Assembly (NCBI GenBank): GCA_036555615.1
Contig: DATBKZ010000101.1
Location: forward strand, 1 to 64,000
Length of the DNA stretch: 64,000 bases
Direction of reading: 5' to 3'
Source of the DNA: SG8-41 sp036555615
GTDB lineage: Bacteria; Pseudomonadota; Gammaproteobacteria; Burkholderiales; SG8-41
This document shows positions 61,020-64,000 of this stretch, in pieces. The position numbers and the translations under genes are program-made. The number at the start of each line of letters is the position of its first letter. The stretch's first letter is position 1. Below the pieces are notes generated by a model, which saw only the letters and a program-made list of their open reading frames with translations, searched no databases and was not told the origin of the DNA.

Positions 61020-61396
61020 TTGTCGGCATCGGCATCGACCTCGTGGAGCCGCAGCGCATTGCGCGGCTGCGGGAGAAATACGGCGAGCGCTTTGCCCGGC
61101 GGGTGCTGACGCAACTCGAATGGCCGGGATATCTCCGGACGGCGCAGCCGGTGCTGTTTCTCGCCAACCGGTTCGCGGCAAAGGAGGCCTTCTCCAAAGC
61201 GATGGGAACCGGCTTTCGCTACCCGGTCACCCTGCAGTGCATCAGCGTGATCCAGGAGCGGTCGGGCAAGCCCGGCTTCGCGTTCCACCCGAACCTGGAG
61301 CTGCTGGTGAGAAGCCGCGGCATCGTCCGGCAGCATCTGACGATCAGCGACGAGCAGAGCCTCGCGTGCGCTTGCGTGGTGCTGGAGGCTGAATGA
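61016..61396 (+). CDS. acpS: Holo-[acyl-carrier-protein] synthase
   Basis: Transfers 4'-phosphopantetheine from CoA to ACP. 126 residues with IVGIGIDLVEPQRIARL (metal Asp), FLANRFAAKEAFSKAMGTGF (metal Glu) and the C-terminal LTISDEQSLACACVVLE. Coupled to pdxJ and nagZ by 4-bp overlaps; the pdxJ-acpS order is conserved in proteobacteria. Confidence 0.95.
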   Translation: MIVGIGIDLVEPQRIARLREKYGERFARRVLTQLEWPGYLRTAQPVLFLANRFAAKEAFSKAMGTGFRYPVTLQCISVIQERSGKPGFAFHPNLELLVRSRGIVRQHLTISDEQSLACACVVLEAE

Positions 61397-62457
61397 CCAC
61401 GCGCAGCGCGCCGCTCGGCCCACTCATGTTCGACGTCGAGGGGACCCATCTCACCGAGGCGGATCGCAAGCGGCTTGGTCATCCCCTCGCGGGCGGGGTA
61501 ATCCTTTTTTCACGCAATTTTGCGGGCCTCGGGCAACTGGCGGAACTGACGCAGGAGATCCACGCCTTGCGCAATCCGCCGCTCGTCATCGCCGTGGATC
61601 ACGAGGGGGGCCGGGTGCAGCGCTTCCGCGACGGGTTCACGGCGCTTCCCGCCATGCGCGAGCTGGGCTGGACCTGGGACCACGGCCAGCAGCAAGCACG
61701 CCAGCTCGCACAGGAGGTCGGCTTCGTGCTTGCAGCCGAGCTCCTCGCGCACGGGGTCGACTTCACCATGGCCCCGGTGCTGGATGTCGATTGGCGCGCA
61801 AGCAGCGTGATCGGCGACCGCGCATTCCATTCCGATCCGCGCGCAGTCGGAGAACTTGCCCGCTCGTTGCTCCACGGATTCCGGCAGGCAGGAATGAACG
61901 GCGTCGGCAAGCATTTTCCGGGACACGGTCACGCCACTGCCGATTCCCATCATGAAATGCCGGTTGACGAGCGCCCCTTCGAGGAGATCGAGGCGACCGA
62001 TCTCGCGCCGTTCCGGCGGCTGATCGAGGCCGGTCTCGGCGGCATCATGCCCGCCCACGTGATCTACCCCAAGGTGGATGACCGGCCGGCGGGCTTCTCA
62101 ACGGTGTGGCTCAAGCAGGTATTGCGGGGGAGGCTCGGCTTCGACGGCATGATATTCAGCGACGATCTCAGCATGGAGGGCGCGAGCGTTGCCGGTGGTG
62201 TCGTCGAGCGCGCCCGCGCCGCCCTTGGCGCTGGCTGCGACATGGTCCTGCTGTGCAACAACCCGCAGGGGGTGGACATCCTGTTCGACGAGCTCGATTT
62301 CAGCATGCCGGCGGTGAGCCTGGCGCGGCTCGCCCGCATGCACGGCAGGCCGCTCCCCGGGGGCATGGTCCGGCTGCGCGAGGATGTCCGCTATGCTCAC
62401 GCGCTGCACGCCATCGCCGGCATCGGAAAACGGGACGGCGAGCTGCCGCTTGCCTGA
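61393..62457 (+). CDS. nagZ: Beta-N-acetylhexosaminidase NagZ
   Basis: Cytoplasmic GH3 enzyme that removes GlcNAc from anhydro-muropeptides in peptidoglycan recycling. The 354-residue protein has GVILFSRNFAG, VDHEGGRVQRFRDGFTALPAM, the flexible catalytic loop KHFPGHGHATADSHHEMP with the Asp/His dyad, and the nucleophile in MIFSDDLSMEGA. Its stop shares one base with the next ATG. Confidence 0.95.
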   Translation: MTTRSAPLGPLMFDVEGTHLTEADRKRLGHPLAGGVILFSRNFAGLGQLAELTQEIHALRNPPLVIAVDHEGGRVQRFRDGFTALPAMRELGWTWDHGQQQARQLAQEVGFVLAAELLAHGVDFTMAPVLDVDWRASSVIGDRAFHSDPRAVGELARSLLHGFRQAGMNGVGKHFPGHGHATADSHHEMPVDERPFEEIEATDLAPFRRLIEAGLGGIMPAHVIYPKVDDRPAGFSTVWLKQVLRGRLGFDGMIFSDDLSMEGASVAGGVVERARAALGAGCDMVLLCNNPQGVDILFDELDFSMPAVSLARLARMHGRPLPGGMVRLREDVRYAHALHAIAGIGKRDGELPLA

Positions 62458-63380
62458 TGGCTGCTGCCGCACATTCCCACACGCACCACCGGCATCAGCG
62501 GTTCGTGCTGCCGCTCGTGCTGACCGCGGCCTATGCGGCAGTCGAGTTCGCCGGCGGCTTGTGGTCGGACTCGCTCGCGTTGCTCGGCGATGCGGGCCAT
62601 ATGGTATCCGATGCGGTCGCGCTGGGAGTCGCTGCCACCGCCGCATCCCTTGCGCGGCGGCCGCCCGGGCGCGGGCACTCCTACGGCTGGCAGCGCACAG
62701 AAGTCATCGGTGCGCTCCTGAACGGCGTGCTGATGCTCGCCATCGTCGTCATGCTGGTGGTGGAGGCGGTGAGCCGCCTCCTCACTCCGCGCGAGGTTGC
62801 CGCCGACACGGTCATCGCGATCGCGATAATTGGCATGGCGGTGAATGTTGCCTGCATCGCGCTGCTGGGCCGGGGCGAACCGGATCTCGGCGCGCGCGCG
62901 GCACTCCTGCATGTTTCCGCCGACCTCGCCAGCTCGTTCGCCGCCCTCGTTGCAGGAGTGGTCATACATTTCACCGGCTGGTTTCCCGTCGACCCGATCC
63001 TCTCGCTCGTGATCGGCGCGCTGATACTGCTGAGCACGCAACGCGTCCTGCGCGACGCGCTGCACGTATTGATGGAGGGCGTGCCGCCAGCCATCGAGCT
63101 CGCGGAGATCGGACAGGCGCTGGCGGCGGTTCCGGGGGTAGGCGAAGTGCACGATTTGCACGTCTGGAGCCTTGCGCCGGAAACGGTTGCGCTGTCGGCG
63201 CACCTCGAAATCGCGGATCTTCAACGCTGGCCCGTGATTCTCACGGAGGCCTCGGCGATGCTGCAGTCTCGCTACGGCATCGGTCACGTTACGCTCCAGC
63301 CCGAGGTTCCGGGCTGGCGCGGAGCCGCCGTGGTCCGGGTGTGGCGGGGCAATTCCGGATCTAAGCCCGGAGACTCCTGA
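62457..63380 (+). CDS. Cation diffusion facilitator, zinc-type exporter
   Basis: A 307-residue CDF transporter with about six membrane helices. It begins with a His-rich stretch (HSHTHHRHQ). The transport site is the HxxxD pair in helix 2 (LGDAGHMVSDAVAL) and again in helix 5 (LLHVSADLASSFAAL), the HD-HD type found in zinc exporters such as ZitB and CzcD. The cytoplasmic C-terminal domain (VPGVGEVHDLHVWSLAPETVALSAHLEI) is intact. ATG 62457 overlaps the nagZ stop; it is convergent with efp, with 8 bp between. Confidence 0.9.
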   Translation: MAAAAHSHTHHRHQRFVLPLVLTAAYAAVEFAGGLWSDSLALLGDAGHMVSDAVALGVAATAASLARRPPGRGHSYGWQRTEVIGALLNGVLMLAIVVMLVVEAVSRLLTPREVAADTVIAIAIIGMAVNVACIALLGRGEPDLGARAALLHVSADLASSFAALVAGVVIHFTGWFPVDPILSLVIGALILLSTQRVLRDALHVLMEGVPPAIELAEIGQALAAVPGVGEVHDLHVWSLAPETVALSAHLEIADLQRWPVILTEASAMLQSRYGIGHVTLQPEVPGWRGAAVVRVWRGNSGSKPGDS

Positions 63381-63388
63381 GGGGCCTG

Positions 63389-63955
63389 CTAGGCGCGGTC
63401 GATGTATTCGCCGGTATCGGTGCTGACGTTGATGCGGGCACCCTCCGTGACGAACTGCGGCACCATCACGGTCAGGCCAGTGTCGGTCTTCGCGGGCTTG
63501 AACGATCCGGTCGCGGTCGCCCCCCTGAGATTGGGCTCGGTTTCGGTGACGGTGAGCGCCACGGTCGGCGGCAACTGGACGCCGATCGGGCGCTCGTTGT
63601 GGAAATTGACCTGAACGTCGAGATTGGGGACGAGGTAGCCGGCCTGTCCTTCGAGCAGCTCCTGCGGGAGCGCAAGCTGCTCAAAGGTCTCCTGGTCCAT
63701 GAAGACGTGGCTCGTGCCGTCGCTGTAGAGGTATTGCATGGCGCGCGGCTCGACGTACGCGCGCTCGATCTTGTCCTCGGTGCGGATGCGCTCATTACGC
63801 TTGGTGCCGGACTCGATGTCCTTCATCTCGACCTGCATGAAGGCGCCGCCGCGGCCGCCAACGTGAACGTGATAGGACTTCAGTACACGCCAGACGCGTC
63901 TGTCCCACTCGATCAAATTGCCGGCGCGAATCTCGGTTGCCAGAACTTTGGCCAT
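63389..63955 (-). CDS. efp: Elongation factor P, arginine at the tip position
   Basis: Relieves ribosome stalling at polyproline. 188 residues in three beta-barrel domains, from AKVLATEIRAGNLIEW to INVSTDTGEYIDRA. The tip loop reads VHVGGRGGAF, placing R35 where E. coli EF-P has the beta-lysylated K34. Arginine-type EF-P in Neisseria and Pseudomonas is rhamnosylated by EarP, but the rest of this protein (QVEMKDIESGTKRNER, YLYSDGTSHVFMDQETFEQ) reads more like the subgroup I associate with alphaproteobacteria. No earP, epmA or epmB is in the window. Confidence 0.95.
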   Translation of the reverse strand: MAKVLATEIRAGNLIEWDRRVWRVLKSYHVHVGGRGGAFMQVEMKDIESGTKRNERIRTEDKIERAYVEPRAMQYLYSDGTSHVFMDQETFEQLALPQELLEGQAGYLVPNLDVQVNFHNERPIGVQLPPTVALTVTETEPNLRGATATGSFKPAKTDTGLTVMVPQFVTEGARINVSTDTGEYIDRA

Positions 63956-63985
63956 ATCGCCACTTTGCCTCGAAAAAAGCGCGTA

Positions 63986-63991
63986 ATTCTA
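63986..63991 (-). promoter_or_regulatory. efp -10 element
   Basis: On the minus strand TAGAAT lies 31 bases before the efp ATG in the context GATAGAATTACGCGC. The -35 would fall beyond the window edge. Confidence 0.45.
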
Positions 63992-64000
63992 TCATTGCGG

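Overview
The window is a dense block of chromosomal housekeeping genes from a high-GC (about two thirds G+C by eye) Gram-negative proteobacterium, most likely a betaproteobacterium. The markers are ZipA, PilU, RseA/RseB, FtsB and the lipid A genes, together with the runs smc-zipA-ligA, glnD-map-rpsB-tsf-pyrH-frr-uppS-cdsA-dxr-rseP-bamA-skp-lpxD-fabZ-lpxA-lpxB-rnhB, pyrG-kdsA-eno-ftsB and rpoE-rseA-rseB-mucD-lepA-lepB-rnc-era-recO-pdxJ-acpS-nagZ. No genus can be assigned by reading alone. I see no tRNA, rRNA, CRISPR array, prophage or insertion sequence.

Layout. 1-3015: the 3' tip of recR, then a minus-strand two-gene unit: a TPR plus beta-barrel outer-membrane protein resembling Slam (DUF560), followed by an exported FecR-domain protein. 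3202-7446: rluB, then minus-strand prmB, pilU, dapD and queF. 7525-16889: plus-strand smc, zipA, ligA, galU and a purine salvage pair (hypoxanthine phosphoribosyltransferase and methylthioinosine phosphorylase) overlapping def. 16901-16964: a perfect 21-bp inverted repeat. 16964-20363: minus-strand glnD and map. 20471-35705: the large translation, isoprenoid, envelope and lipid A block, led by a promoter and a structured rpsB leader, with an intrinsic terminator between rpsB and tsf. 35699-38995: ppsR diverging from ppsA. 39031-44243: pyrG, kdsA, eno, ftsB, folD.

44258-51097 is the least standard stretch. It holds a 43-residue single-span membrane protein, a 1176-residue fusion of a GltD/NfnL-like flavoprotein with a PyrK/NfnS-like ferredoxin reductase, a second copy of the inverted-repeat family (48096-48148), an omega-amino-acid:pyruvate aminotransferase, and a fused substrate-binding/permease transporter of the glycine-betaine type with no ATPase beside it. 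51267-63380: the sigma-E regulon core leading into lepA-lepB-rnc-era-recO-pdxJ-acpS-nagZ and a zinc-type CDF exporter. 63389-63955: minus-strand efp, with arginine at the position that is lysine in E. coli EF-P.

The genes work together in envelope biogenesis (BamA, Skp, RseP, LpxA/B/D, FabZ, KdsA, UppS, CdsA), envelope stress sensing (RpoE/RseA/RseB/MucD with RseP), translation (S2, EF-Ts, RRF, LepA, EF-P, Def, Map, RluB, PrmB) and nucleotide or nitrogen control (PyrH, PyrG, GlnD). The observations most worth following are the Slam-like/FecR pair, the GltD-PyrK fusion, the covarying inverted repeats beside stop codons, a near-identical promoter block before pyrG and lepA, an AT-rich island inside smc, and the arginine-tipped EF-P.
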